Source of the DNA: JABMMZ01 sp044368575
GTDB taxonomy: Bacteria > Bacteroidota > Bacteroidia > NS11-12g > UBA955
Assembly (NCBI GenBank): GCA_044368575.1
Contig: JBIPPH010000037.1
Span: 1-19,949, forward strand
DNA length: 19,949 nucleotides
Direction: 5' to 3'
Shown: piece after piece, positions 1-7,383 of the stretch
Layout: each line of letters begins with the position of its first letter
Numbering within the stretch: the first letter of the stretch is position 1
The notes under the pieces: model-generated
The model's input: only the letters and a program-made list of their open reading frames with translations
Databases searched by the model: none
What the model was told of the DNA's origin: nothing
Made by a program: the position numbers and the translations under genes

Positions 1-200
1 AAGTCACTAAAATAATGAGTCAAGAAGGTCCGAGAAGAATTGTAGGAATAAATGTTGATCTTGTAATTTGTAGCCCGCGTGAGCTTACTGATCATGAAAA
101 AATTGCCTTGGAAAGAGTGGCAAAAACATGCCCTGTTTCATTGAGTCTGCATCCTGATTTAAAACAGTCAATCACTATTGACTATCAACTCAAAGCCTGA
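1..200 (+). CDS. OsmC-like family protein, C-terminal fragment (5' end outside window)
   Basis: The reading frame is open from the window edge (codons in phase with position 3) to a TGA at 198-200. It encodes the last ~66 residues of a protein. The order strand (GINVDLVI), helix (LTDHEKIALERVAKTCPV), strand (ITIDYQL) matches the C-terminal half of OsmC/Ohr-fold proteins. In that family the Cys of a CPV motif at the start of the last helix is one of the redox cysteines. Family members reduce organic hydroperoxides or have unknown thiol chemistry; I cannot tell which here because the first Cys lies upstream of the window. The ATG at 15 is internal to the fold and is unlikely to be the true start. 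The 3' end overlaps the convergent thiol-protein gene by 16 bp. The family call is moderately sure; the substrate is unknown. Confidence 0.7.
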   Translation, partial: VTKIMSQEGPRRIVGINVDLVICSPRELTDHEKIALERVAKTCPVSLSLHPDLKQSITIDYQLKA

Positions 201-520
201 ACTGTGCTATCTGCACTAATGCCATTGTGATTGGCAACATAGGTAGCTTGCTTGTTTTTAATCACCAATACTTGAGGGGATTGGTGCTCTACATGATACC
301 TTGCAGCTATCTCGTTAGAAATATTTCTGTGATTGAGCAGATCTAAAAGAAATACATGCTCTGTTTTAGAGTCTGCAGGCCAATGTCTTTCAAAACGATC
401 TTTCACCATGCAACTGATACTGCATCTGGTGGAATGTTTAAAAATTATAATCGGCTGACTAATAGAAGTTTGATCAATGTCAGTTAACTGATTTATATCT
501 GTTAAATTGATCCAATTCAT
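185..520 (-). CDS. ytxJ: YtxJ/BrxC-like monothiol thioredoxin-fold protein (bacillithiol-linked)
   Basis: This 111-residue cytoplasmic protein has no signal peptide. It has a thioredoxin-like core: strand IIIFKHS, then TRCSIS with the candidate active Cys33, a helix, a second strand (HVFLLDLL), then SPQVLVIKN with the cis-Pro expected opposite the active site (Pro82). The HSTRCSIS signature and the length fit the YtxJ family. Its Bacillus member BrxC is linked to removal of bacillithiol from proteins; that role here is inferred from family membership. A second Cys at position 37 gives CSISC, which is not a classical CxxC. The ATG at 520 lies 8 bp after the stop of the micro-lipoprotein gene, so the two are probably co-transcribed. 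The 3' end overlaps the OsmC-like gene. Confidence 0.8.
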   Translation of the reverse strand: MNWINLTDINQLTDIDQTSISQPIIIFKHSTRCSISCMVKDRFERHWPADSKTEHVFLLDLLNHRNISNEIAARYHVEHQSPQVLVIKNKQATYVANHNGISADSTVQALS

Positions 521-528
521 ACTTCGAT

Positions 529-657
529 TTAAGCTGGGATAATTGTTTGCTCTGGCTTACTTTTGTAAACTGAAGGGCAACGGTCTCTTCTGCCACCACA
601 AGAGGCCATTAATGTTAAGACCAAAACCAAACCTAATATTGTTGTTATATTTTTCAT
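529..657 (-). CDS. Micro-lipoprotein 1 (42 residues)
   Basis: This short reading frame runs from ATG at 657-655 to TAA at 531-529. It begins MKNITTILGL, followed by a hydrophobic stretch and the lipobox LMASC. The lipidated Cys would be residue 20, leaving a 23-residue mature peptide that starts CGGRRDRCPSV. A second Cys sits seven residues after the first, and the tail is rich in Lys, Glu and Pro. The gene lies head-to-head with the methyltransferase (8 bp between starts) and 8 bp before the YtxJ-like gene. A perfect TAnnTTTG box lies 16 nt before the ATG. It resembles the second micro-lipoprotein at 5323-5448. I do not recognise a named family. The gene call is supported by signal peptide, lipobox, promoter and spacing; the function is unknown. 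Confidence 0.75.
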   Translation of the reverse strand: MKNITTILGLVLVLTLMASCGGRRDRCPSVYKSKPEQTIIPA

Positions 658-665
658 TGTAAATA

Positions 666-1856
666 TTGTCACACAAAAGTAACACTAATCCGCTTAAACC
701 AGAAATAAATTTATTGGTTGACCAAGCCCTTAACATAGGGGTTGATGCCTTTATATATCAAAACAAAGCCCAATTAGGAGACCTAGTGAATTTTGTTGCC
801 AGCCAAGCCAATCTCCGCGAAAACTTCAAAAGAAAACTGCCGGCATTATTAGCTGCTGGGGGATTTGTAAGCAAACGTAGTTTGGAACAAGCCAGTTCTG
901 AAAAAACAGCTCAAATCAAAGCGGAACTTTGGCCATACTGTAAACGCATTTTAAGTCTTTGTGCAGGCTTGGGGATTGATGATTTAGCCTTTGCCAAAAA
1001 TGGTGCTGAAGTAACAAGTATTGATGCCGATGCCGAACTGAATGAGATATTTCAATACAACGCTCAACTAATGGGCATTGATTCTATTGTAAGGCAAACG
1101 GATACAGCAGAACATTTTTTAGACACCCATCTTCATGAAAAGTTTGACATGGTTTATCTAGATCCAGACAGACGACAGGATGATAAAAGACAAATTCTTT
1201 TATCAGAGCATAGTCCAAATGTGGTGGCACTTCAAAATGTATTGTTTGATTTTGCCCCTAGAATAGTCATAAAATGCTCCCCTATGTACGACTATGAAAT
1301 GGGCCTCAAAGAATTGAATAACGTTGCTAATTTTTACAGCATTTCTGTTCAAAACGAAATGAAAGAGCTGTTAATTGAGTTGCAGCAAAACCATGTAGGA
1401 CCAGCACAAATGACTTGTATTGATATTCAAAAAGACAAGGTAGTCCAAAAGCGTTTTGATGGTATAAAACAAACAAATGCCATAACGGAAGGCATAGGAC
1501 AATACTTTATAGAAACCTTTGCTTGTATCAATAAATTAAGGCAACAATGGAACTATGCTGATCAAGAACATTTAATGGCTATTCAAGCTCAGTTTGGCTG
1601 GTTTAGCAGTCATATTATTCCTGAACAAACCATGGGAAGGGTGTTTAATATCAAACAGCATATACCCTTTAATACCAAGGCTTGTAAGGCATATTTGAAA
1701 GACTTAGGCATTAGCAAAGCCAATATTAAAACCCGTGGGTTAAAGTTTAATACCCAAGACACCTATAAAAACTTACAAGTAAAAGAAGGCGGGGAAGATT
1801 ATTTATTTATTACCCAATTCCAAGGCTCTGCAATTATGTTGCATTGCACCTATTAG
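666..1856 (+). CDS. Class I SAM-dependent methyltransferase, PG_1098/THUMP-like type
   Basis: A 396-residue cytoplasmic protein. The N-terminal helical part ends in the segment FKRKLPALLAAGGFVSKRSL followed by EQASSE. A Rossmann methyltransferase core follows: SLCAGLGID (SAM loop, near residue 100), TSIDADAEL (acidic residue for the ribose), and DMVYLDPDRR, a DPxRR motif in the catalytic position. The C-terminal ~80 residues (KAYLKDLGISKANIKTRGLK onward) match the THUMP-like domain that defines this Bacteroidota family. The substrate is not established; the THUMP-like domain suggests RNA. The frame opens only after a stop at 660-662, so the start is TTG 666 or possibly TTG at 714; there is no upstream ATG. 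A one-mismatch box TAATATTG at 634-641 could be its promoter. The 3' end overlaps hemD by 4 bp. Confidence 0.85.
   Translation: MSHKSNTNPLKPEINLLVDQALNIGVDAFIYQNKAQLGDLVNFVASQANLRENFKRKLPALLAAGGFVSKRSLEQASSEKTAQIKAELWPYCKRILSLCAGLGIDDLAFAKNGAEVTSIDADAELNEIFQYNAQLMGIDSIVRQTDTAEHFLDTHLHEKFDMVYLDPDRRQDDKRQILLSEHSPNVVALQNVLFDFAPRIVIKCSPMYDYEMGLKELNNVANFYSISVQNEMKELLIELQQNHVGPAQMTCIDIQKDKVVQKRFDGIKQTNAITEGIGQYFIETFACINKLRQQWNYADQEHLMAIQAQFGWFSSHIIPEQTMGRVFNIKQHIPFNTKACKAYLKDLGISKANIKTRGLKFNTQDTYKNLQVKEGGEDYLFITQFQGSAIMLHCTY
674..681 (-). promoter_or_regulatory. Bacteroidota -7 promoter box (TACTTTTG) for micro-lipoprotein 1 / ytxJ
   Basis: On the minus strand TACTTTTG is an exact match to the Bacteroidota -7 consensus TAnnTTTG. 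It ends 16 nt before the ATG of the micro-lipoprotein, implying a leader of about a dozen nucleotides. No good TTTG -33 element is visible at the usual 19-20 bp spacing. If the methyltransferase starts at 666, the box lies within its first codons. Confidence 0.5.
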
Positions 1857-2614
1857 GCATTCACCTTTTTGATGTATTCTTCTATTGCTTTCACAATAGA
1901 TGGATTATCTTTAGTAGGCGCTGGAATATTGCATTTAAGCTTGTGCTCTGCTATTGCTCTTTGGGTGCTTTCTCCAAATGCAGCCAAACGTGTATTATTT
2001 TGCTTAAACTTAGGGAAGTTGTCAAATAAAGATTTAATGTCAGCAGGGCTGAAGAAAACAATGATGTCATAAAACACATTTTCTAAATCACTCAAATCAG
2101 CAGAAACGGTTTTATAGAAAGTAGCTTCCTCAAAAGCCAATTTATGTTTTTTAAAGAAATCAGGTATGGTAGATTTTCTAATATCAGAACAAGGGAATAA
2201 ATACTTTTCAGTTTTGTGGTTTAAGACCAAGTTTAAGAAATCTGATTCCAAGTTGGTCTTTGGATAAAACACCTTGCGCTTTCTTAAGAAAATATACTTT
2301 TGGATATACAAACCAATGCCCTCGGTCAAACAGAAATACTTCATGTCTTGAGGTATCTCAATTCTCAATTCCTCAACCACTCTAAAGAAATGATCAACTG
2401 CATTTTTAGAGTTGAAAATTATAGCTGTATGGTTCAGAATGTTAACCTTCTTGCGTCGGATGTCTTTGCCAGGAACGGCATCGACCTGAATAAATGACCT
2501 AAAATCAAGCTTGAGCTTATATTTAGCAACTATGTCATCGAATATCGATTTCTTGCCCGGCTCTGGCTTGTTTTGAGAAACAAGTATGGTTTTAACTTTA
2601 GCCTCTTTAGTCAT
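1853..2614 (-). CDS. hemD: Uroporphyrinogen-III synthase
   Basis: A 253-residue cytoplasmic enzyme that cyclises hydroxymethylbilane to uroporphyrinogen III in tetrapyrrole synthesis. HemD sequences diverge strongly, but the two-lobed pattern is visible. It shows TILVSQNKP at the start, TAIIFNSKNAVDHFF (the conserved 'F-S-naV' segment), YFCLTEGIG, then YLFPCSDIRKSTIPDFF, VFFSPADIKSLF and RLAAFGESTQRAI near the C-terminus. The ATG at 2614 overlaps the stop of the DUF4271 gene by 8 bp, so translation is probably coupled. DUF4271 directly upstream of hemD is a recurrent Bacteroidota arrangement and supports the call. The 3' end overlaps the convergent methyltransferase gene by 4 bp. Confidence 0.85.
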   Translation of the reverse strand: MTKEAKVKTILVSQNKPEPGKKSIFDDIVAKYKLKLDFRSFIQVDAVPGKDIRRKKVNILNHTAIIFNSKNAVDHFFRVVEELRIEIPQDMKYFCLTEGIGLYIQKYIFLRKRKVFYPKTNLESDFLNLVLNHKTEKYLFPCSDIRKSTIPDFFKKHKLAFEEATFYKTVSADLSDLENVFYDIIVFFSPADIKSLFDNFPKFKQNNTRLAAFGESTQRAIAEHKLKCNIPAPTKDNPSIVKAIEEYIKKVNA

Positions 2615-3527
2615 ATGCTAAAATGGTGTTTATCGATTTGATTAATACCAATAATGGTAAAATTTCGAAGGCGCAAAGATATAAAATTAAAATGAAATTA
2701 GATTGGTTTTGCAAAAAGCGCCCTGAAAATACGAACTTAAAGATGCTAGTGGCATATACCAACATCATATAAACCACCATTATCACTATGACTATCAACC
2801 TCAAATTCAAGGTAGAACTGTAGTAAACCATTAACAAAACTGGCAACAATACCAAACTGGCTGAATACGCATGAATTCGGTATATAATAGCATAATCCTT
2901 GTTCAAAGCTGGTTGACTAAAGGCATAAGCAAACACATTTTTTAGCCATTGATTAATAAGCATTAAAAGAATGGTAAAGCCAGAAACATACAAGACTAAC
3001 AATAAGTCGGGGGTGTCTTGAAAGGCATAGCTTGACTTGATAAAAACAAATAAACCCATCGCCAAACTTTGACTGATGATCAGCCAAGTCATTAATATAC
3101 TATTGGTAAACACACTGGTTTGCGTCGTAAAAAACTCATTAAAGCTAATACTACTAAACCATGCTTTATTGATCAGTCGATATTGTAAAGCGTAGGCATT
3201 CTTGAAAAACAGAATAAACAAAGCAATCACAAAGGCCCAAATAAAGAGTAAATAATTATTCAGATTCCTGCGAATTGGAGGGTTATGTGAGGCGGTTAAA
3301 GTTTTTCTGAGGTTAATTTTAGACTTTCTAAAAATTTCGCGGTCAAAAGGAATGAACTTGGCATAGAACAAAGTATCTATCCTCAAAATAGAATCTTTAT
3401 ACAAGCTATCAAGCCTCATTAATTCCATAGAATCTTCATGGTTTAATGAAAGCGTATCAATGCCTTGCGCTTTTGTTTGCAAAGCGAAAGTAACGAAAAG
3501 CAGCGCTATGATAATTGATTTAAAAAT
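2607..3527 (-). CDS. DUF4271 polytopic membrane protein with apparent ATT start and signal peptide
   Basis: The C-terminal ~215 residues carry about seven hydrophobic spans (for example YLLFIWAFVIALFILFF, LLLVLYVSGFTILLMLI, LIVIVIMVVYMMLVYA). They are preceded by a ~60-residue polar segment, as in DUF4271 proteins, which have no known function. The first conventional start codon is a TTG at 3482, giving MQTKAQG and 291 residues. The frame stays open upstream to a TAG at 3540-3542. The upstream codons encode a near-ideal signal peptide, IFKSIIIALLFVTFALQTKA then QG, beginning at an ATT at 3527-3525. I therefore prefer 3527 (306 residues), with the polar segment in the periplasm. This start overlaps the stop of the BamA-like gene by 8 bp. 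ATT is a rare start codon, so the exact start is uncertain; TTG 3482 is the conservative alternative. Confidence 0.8.
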   Translation of the reverse strand: MFKSIIIALLFVTFALQTKAQGIDTLSLNHEDSMELMRLDSLYKDSILRIDTLFYAKFIPFDREIFRKSKINLRKTLTASHNPPIRRNLNNYLLFIWAFVIALFILFFKNAYALQYRLINKAWFSSISFNEFFTTQTSVFTNSILMTWLIISQSLAMGLFVFIKSSYAFQDTPDLLLVLYVSGFTILLMLINQWLKNVFAYAFSQPALNKDYAIIYRIHAYSASLVLLPVLLMVYYSSTLNLRLIVIVIMVVYMMLVYATSIFKFVFSGRFLQNQSNFILILYLCAFEILPLLVLIKSINTILAYD

Positions 3528-5247
3528 AACTATTGATGCCTAAATGAAATTTTCCGTTTTTAATCAAGATGGGCTCTCCGGCAGTCTTGCCAAGAGCATA
3601 AACAATCTGTAGCAAACCCGCTGATGTTTGTAGGCTAGCACCTAATCCAAAACCAATTGCTGTTTGACGAACTGGGGTCTTGAGCGAGTTGTTTTTGTCT
3701 TCATAATATGCGCCATTCACAAAGCATTTAACATGACTTAAGGGTGAAAGTAATTTTCTGTATTCTAAATCAAGCATATTGAAGTTGCTTGCAAATATAC
3801 TTTGTTCATTGAAACCTTTTAAAGAATTCAATCCGCCTTCTCTAAATAATTCATTAAAATAAATTTGATCGGATACTATTTGAGAAACGTAACAGCCCAA
3901 CTTAATGGTTTGAGAACTGTTGATTGGCGAATACAATTCAGCTTTTAAGGCATATTGCCCTTGTAAAGTTTTTAATTTCATGGAATCGTAAATTGATTTT
4001 CCGTTCCAAGTTAATTGCTCAATAGTTGGTAACTTGATTAAAGTTTTATAACCTAGAGAGGCCCTCGCTTCAATTTGCAAGCCCTTTAGCGGATTTAATG
4101 GATTGTCTAATTGTGTGAATTGCCATTGCATGCCATATTGTTGATTGATCATACTATGGGCATTTGGTAAGCGTTTAGTTAAGCGAATTTCGGAGGTATC
4201 TACTGAATTTAAATTGGTACTACTTCTTTGGTAAAACCATTGAAAACCATTTAAGCCAGAAGTGTAGTATTGGCAACCTATTTGGGTTTGATTGGTGCTA
4301 AAACTACTATCGTATTTTAAAAAATTTAATTTAAAATCAAGCCCCAAAGGACTTGCAAATAAATAGGGTAAATTGATGCTGGATTTTAGCTCTTGTGTAT
4401 TGGGCTTAAAACTTCTCCAATGCAGCTGTAATGCCTTAGCTGACCTAAATAAATTGTTAAGCTTGATTTGCATTTCACCTGTTAACAAAAGCTTGGCATT
4501 ATTGGCATTGGGTGCAAATCCAAGAACGGCATTGACTTGATCACATGGTCTTGATTTGACATACACAAAAGGCTTGGCTTTACCTGAAGCATAGAAGGCC
4601 ATTTGACTGGGGTGTTCTAGACTTAAAAAAGGCAACTGTTGCAATCTACGATCCATGGCTTTGTAGGCCAATTCATTGTAATGCATATTGGGCTTCATGC
4701 CAAGATAGGCACCTAGAAATATAGGACTGATTAATTGATTATCTTCTAATTGAATAGAATCAAAGTACATTTTAATGCCACATTGTATTGTAAAACGCAC
4801 GTTAAGCATAGAATCAGATATTTGAAAACTTGGCTTCACACTTGAAAATGGATACCCATTTTGCTCTAAATGGTTTAAAACCATGAGGGCATGTTGTAAA
4901 AATACCGTTGAATCAATAGCTGTTGAAAATCCTTGAATGGGTGGAATATAAATTGGGCTATCGATCAGTAATTGTGTGACCTTCATCTTGTAGCGAGGCC
5001 CCGGATAAAACTCAAGGTAAAAGGTAGAACTATCTTGCTTAATGCCATCCATATTGGCCTCTAAATACCCATTTAGTCGATAGGCATTAATGTAGCGATT
5101 CATGGCAATGGACAAATAGCTGCTATCTGCAGTTTCAGGAATAGGAATTTTTAATGGGTTACTTGAAACTTTTAGGCGTTTGTTATCTGACAGCGTAAAA
5201 GAAGTGGTCAAAAAATAAATGAACGCTATAAAGGCCGTCGTTTTCAA
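3520..5247 (-). CDS. BamA/TamA-family outer membrane protein
   Basis: A 575-residue outer-membrane protein. The TTG at 5247 gives the signal peptide MKTTAFIAFIYFLTTSFTLS; the first in-frame ATG is at residue 49, inside the fold, so the TTG is needed. Residues ~40-215 look like two or three POTRA-type units (YRLNGYLEANMD, LEQNGYPFSSVKPSF, ELAYKAMDRRLQQLPFL). The rest is alternating beta-strand sequence ending in a terminal aromatic (HLGINSYF), as expected for a 16-strand Omp85 barrel. The motif REGGLNSLKGFNE near residue 470-481 corresponds to the loop-6 RGF motif, with Lys477 where Arg is usual. It is shorter than BamA (about 800) and closer in size to TamA. It is the first gene of an operon with DUF4271 and hemD. 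The exact substrate is unknown. Confidence 0.8.
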   Translation of the reverse strand: MKTTAFIAFIYFLTTSFTLSDNKRLKVSSNPLKIPIPETADSSYLSIAMNRYINAYRLNGYLEANMDGIKQDSSTFYLEFYPGPRYKMKVTQLLIDSPIYIPPIQGFSTAIDSTVFLQHALMVLNHLEQNGYPFSSVKPSFQISDSMLNVRFTIQCGIKMYFDSIQLEDNQLISPIFLGAYLGMKPNMHYNELAYKAMDRRLQQLPFLSLEHPSQMAFYASGKAKPFVYVKSRPCDQVNAVLGFAPNANNAKLLLTGEMQIKLNNLFRSAKALQLHWRSFKPNTQELKSSINLPYLFASPLGLDFKLNFLKYDSSFSTNQTQIGCQYYTSGLNGFQWFYQRSSTNLNSVDTSEIRLTKRLPNAHSMINQQYGMQWQFTQLDNPLNPLKGLQIEARASLGYKTLIKLPTIEQLTWNGKSIYDSMKLKTLQGQYALKAELYSPINSSQTIKLGCYVSQIVSDQIYFNELFREGGLNSLKGFNEQSIFASNFNMLDLEYRKLLSPLSHVKCFVNGAYYEDKNNSLKTPVRQTAIGFGLGASLQTSAGLLQIVYALGKTAGEPILIKNGKFHLGINSYF

Positions 5248-5257
5248 TTGTTGTTGA

Positions 5258-5265
5258 CAAATTTA
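5258..5265 (-). promoter_or_regulatory. Bacteroidota -7 promoter box (TAAATTTG) for the BamA-like/DUF4271/hemD operon
   Basis: On the minus strand TAAATTTG matches TAnnTTTG exactly and ends 10 nt before the TTG start of the BamA-like gene, so the leader would be very short. A TTG lies 23 bp upstream of the box, a marginal spacing for the -33 element. The box faces away from the micro-lipoprotein 2 promoter in the same 75-bp gap. Confidence 0.5.
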
Positions 5266-5300
5266 ATTCATAAATACTCACAACCATACAATGTAAACAA

Positions 5301-5308
5301 TAATTTTG
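5301..5308 (+). promoter_or_regulatory. Bacteroidota -7 promoter box (TAATTTTG) for micro-lipoprotein 2
   Basis: TAATTTTG is an exact TAnnTTTG match ending 14 nt before the ATG at 5323. This is nearly the geometry seen in front of micro-lipoprotein 1. No convincing TTTG element is seen 19-20 bp upstream. Confidence 0.5.
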
Positions 5309-5322
5309 TCGTTAATCAAAGT

Positions 5323-5448
5323 ATGAGATCAAAAGCCATTTTTAAATTAGTTATCGGGTTGGTTTTCATAACGCTTATAAGCGCTTGTGGAGGACCCAGA
5401 AAATGCAACGGACAACGCGGTATTAAAACAGAAATGGGCACCATGTAA
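5323..5448 (+). CDS. Micro-lipoprotein 2 (41 residues)
   Basis: The start is ATG 5323; the frame is also open further upstream from a TTG at 5248, but that would bury the signal peptide. The protein begins MRSKAIFKLV, followed by a hydrophobic core and the lipobox LISAC, with Cys22 as the lipidation site. The mature 20-residue peptide starts CGGPRKCNGQRG and ends KTEMGTM. It has a second Cys six residues after the first. It shares the CGG-x-R...C layout, size and promoter geometry with the gene at 529-657. It is followed after 6 bp by the tyrosine phosphatase gene, so the two are probably one transcript. I do not recognise a named family; the cellular site is presumably the periplasmic or outer face of a membrane. 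Confidence 0.75.
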   Translation: MRSKAIFKLVIGLVFITLISACGGPRKCNGQRGIKTEMGTM

Positions 5449-5454
5449 TCCCTT

Positions 5455-5913
5455 ATGAAACTGCTCTTTGTTTGTTTAGGAAATATCTGCAGAAGCCCAA
5501 TGGCTGAAGGTCTAATGGCGCACCATTTAGAACGTTTGGGGCTTCACAATCATATAAAAGTGGATTCCTGTGGCACTGGCGATTGGCATGCTGGCGAATT
5601 GGCAGATCCAAGAATGCGTTCAACTGCATTGAAAAATGGGATTGAATTAACCCACAGAGCTCGGCAAATAACCCTTCAAGACTTTGACGTTTTCGATCAT
5701 ATTTTGGTAATGGATCATCAAAATTTAAGCGATGTTGTAGCGCTTAATCCTGGTAAGTCTCACAAGGTTAGACTCATGGCAGATTGGCATCCAGAGCATC
5801 AAAACAAAGTTGTTCCTGACCCCTATTTTGGAGATCAAAAAGGATTCGATGATGTATTTCATCTACTGAACGAAATCACTGAACACATTGCTAAAGATCT
5901 TCATCAACAATAA
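5455..5913 (+). CDS. Low-molecular-weight protein tyrosine phosphatase
   Basis: A 152-residue cytoplasmic protein of normal family length. The P-loop CLGNICRS at residues 7-14 is the CX5RS signature at the extreme N-terminus, with nucleophile Cys7, Cys12 and Arg13. The general acid lies in PDPYFG (Asp122), typically followed by the aromatic that shapes the pocket. The family hydrolyses phosphotyrosine; in bacteria its targets are often tyrosine kinases of polysaccharide export, but no such kinase is visible here. Arsenate reductase of the same fold is a less likely alternative, because the PDPYFG loop and the absence of the ArsC C-terminal cysteine pair favour the phosphatase. It sits 6 bp after micro-lipoprotein 2. 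Its 3' end overlaps the next gene by 26 bp if that gene starts at its TTG. Confidence 0.9.
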   Translation: MKLLFVCLGNICRSPMAEGLMAHHLERLGLHNHIKVDSCGTGDWHAGELADPRMRSTALKNGIELTHRARQITLQDFDVFDHILVMDHQNLSDVVALNPGKSHKVRLMADWHPEHQNKVVPDPYFGDQKGFDDVFHLLNEITEHIAKDLHQQ

Positions 5914-7372
5914 TAAACCTTACCAAGTACATAAACTGTATTTTGGCGCATTAGCTAATATGGCTTTTGCACTTGGCTTATTTATAGCAATAATTCAGCC
6001 CGGTATTTTATATACTGATGGGAGTATATTTTCGGCTGTAGCTCTCAAAGATTTGCATGGGGGCCAATTGTACCTCAATGCTTGGGAAAACAAACCCCCC
6101 GGAATTTATTACTTAATCGAAGGATTTTTGTTAATGATTCCCAACCCTGTGTATGCTGTTTATGCATTGGCCGTGAGCGCATTTTTATCGATAGCTGCTT
6201 GTCAATTTTACATCATTTACAGACAAACAGAATCGTTTGGATTGTCATTGATTATAGCCTTCATAGCCAGCTATTATACGGTCTATAAAAACAATATTGC
6301 AGAAGGACTAATGACTGAAATTTATGGTACTGCTTGTGTTATGATAGCACTTGCGGCTTATACCCATTATACTCAGCATAAACAATTTAAACTATTGCTA
6401 TTAGGCGCTGTAAGTATTGGCGGCAGCTTTTGGTTTAAAGAACCTTTTGTATTACTCTATGCTTGTGTGCTCTTATTGTTCATTACTAAAACCATGCAGC
6501 ATAAACAAAGACTGCAATTGTTTTTGGCAAGTCTTATACCAACTGTGATTTGCATATTCATGCTTTGGATAGACACAGATGCTAATGGAAACAGGGCTTT
6601 GGAAGGCTTTATTGAAGCGTTAAAATACAATTTTAACTACATACAAACGGAACAAGTCATAGGCTATAAAACCAAGCTCAACAGTCTATACGAACACTTC
6701 TTAAGGCCTGGTATTGGTTTACTTTTACTTATGCTGTATATGAGTATTAAATTAATGCGCCTCAAAAATAGTATAGTTGATGTTTTATTATTTTGGGGAA
6801 TCGTATTATCGGCGGCATTTATATTTTTATCTTCACCTTACGATTTTGGCCACTATTACTTCCCTTTCTTTACCTTATTCTATATAGGCTTTGCCTTAAT
6901 ATATGGTCAATTCAATCGATTGTATAAAGGCGCATTAATGTGGTCAGCGGTCTTGCTAGGGCTTTGGCAAATGTATACCATAGACAAAACGCCAGTGAAA
7001 TTTAGCTTTGAGATAGCAAATTATCAAGAAGATGATATTGTAAAAACACTTAAAAAACACCCTAATAAAACCTTGTTTATTGACTATGTCAACAAAGGTG
7101 ATTATTACCTTAAATCTGGCTTAAACTATACAACTTTCTTGCCTGTAGCTTTACAAGTTCACTTTAATGAAAGCCCGCAAGGCTTAAAAAACAGAGAACG
7201 CATTTGGAAGGAGTTGAGCCAAGACAAACCTGATTTTTTAATCACCACTCATACCACATCTTATTTCTCTTGGTTCTTGCCTGATCCTGACTTTTATAAA
7301 TCGAATTACACAAAAGTCGACAGTGTCATTAAGGTTGATGAAAATCCTGTGTATTTATGGCAACTTAAGTGA
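5888..7372 (+). CDS. Polytopic membrane protein, glycosyltransferase family 39-like
   Basis: A 494-residue protein with about ten hydrophobic spans over the first ~370 residues and a soluble C-terminal ~110 residues. Just after the first span it has YTDGSIF and then AWENKPPGIYYL. An acidic residue in the first outer loop followed by a K-P-P motif is typical of lipid-linked-sugar glycosyltransferases of the GT39/ArnT/GT-C superfamily. I infer transfer of a sugar from a polyprenyl-phosphate donor on the outer face of the inner membrane; the acceptor is unknown. The start is uncertain: TTG 5888 gives a Lys/Asn-rich lead before the first span but overlaps the phosphatase by 26 bp; ATG 5960 would begin right at the membrane span. 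It is co-oriented with the genes on both sides. Confidence 0.75.
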   Translation: MLKIFINNNKPYQVHKLYFGALANMAFALGLFIAIIQPGILYTDGSIFSAVALKDLHGGQLYLNAWENKPPGIYYLIEGFLLMIPNPVYAVYALAVSAFLSIAACQFYIIYRQTESFGLSLIIAFIASYYTVYKNNIAEGLMTEIYGTACVMIALAAYTHYTQHKQFKLLLLGAVSIGGSFWFKEPFVLLYACVLLLFITKTMQHKQRLQLFLASLIPTVICIFMLWIDTDANGNRALEGFIEALKYNFNYIQTEQVIGYKTKLNSLYEHFLRPGIGLLLLMLYMSIKLMRLKNSIVDVLLFWGIVLSAAFIFLSSPYDFGHYYFPFFTLFYIGFALIYGQFNRLYKGALMWSAVLLGLWQMYTIDKTPVKFSFEIANYQEDDIVKTLKKHPNKTLFIDYVNKGDYYLKSGLNYTTFLPVALQVHFNESPQGLKNRERIWKELSQDKPDFLITTHTTSYFSWFLPDPDFYKSNYTKVDSVIKVDENPVYLWQLK

Positions 7373-7379
7373 ACTTAAG
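7362..7379 (+). repeat. Tandem AACTTAAG pair upstream of kynU
   Basis: AACTTAAG occurs twice with a 10-bp period (7362-7369 and 7372-7379). Each copy contains the palindrome CTTAAG. The pair spans the stop codon of the membrane-protein gene and ends 4 bp before a TAnnTTTG box in front of kynU. One helical turn between copies would suit a dimer-of-dimers regulator; that is inference. Confidence 0.4.
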
Positions 7380-7383
7380 ATAT

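Noticed and set aside
558..565. Exact TAnnTTTG match (TACTTTTG) on the plus strand, as a promoter for the methyltransferase
   Set aside because: It lies about 100 nt upstream, inside micro-lipoprotein 1, unlike the 4-33 nt distances elsewhere. A one-mismatch box at 634-641 is equally plausible, so I left both unassigned.
5248..5322. Open frame upstream of micro-lipoprotein 2 starting with TTG at 5248
   Set aside because: It would place ~25 polar residues before the signal peptide and span both promoter boxes. ATG 5323 explains the lipobox.
5455..5913. Arsenate reductase (ArsC, LMW-PTP fold)
   Set aside because: The PDPYFG general-acid loop and lack of the redox Cys pair typical of thioredoxin-coupled ArsC favour a tyrosine phosphatase.
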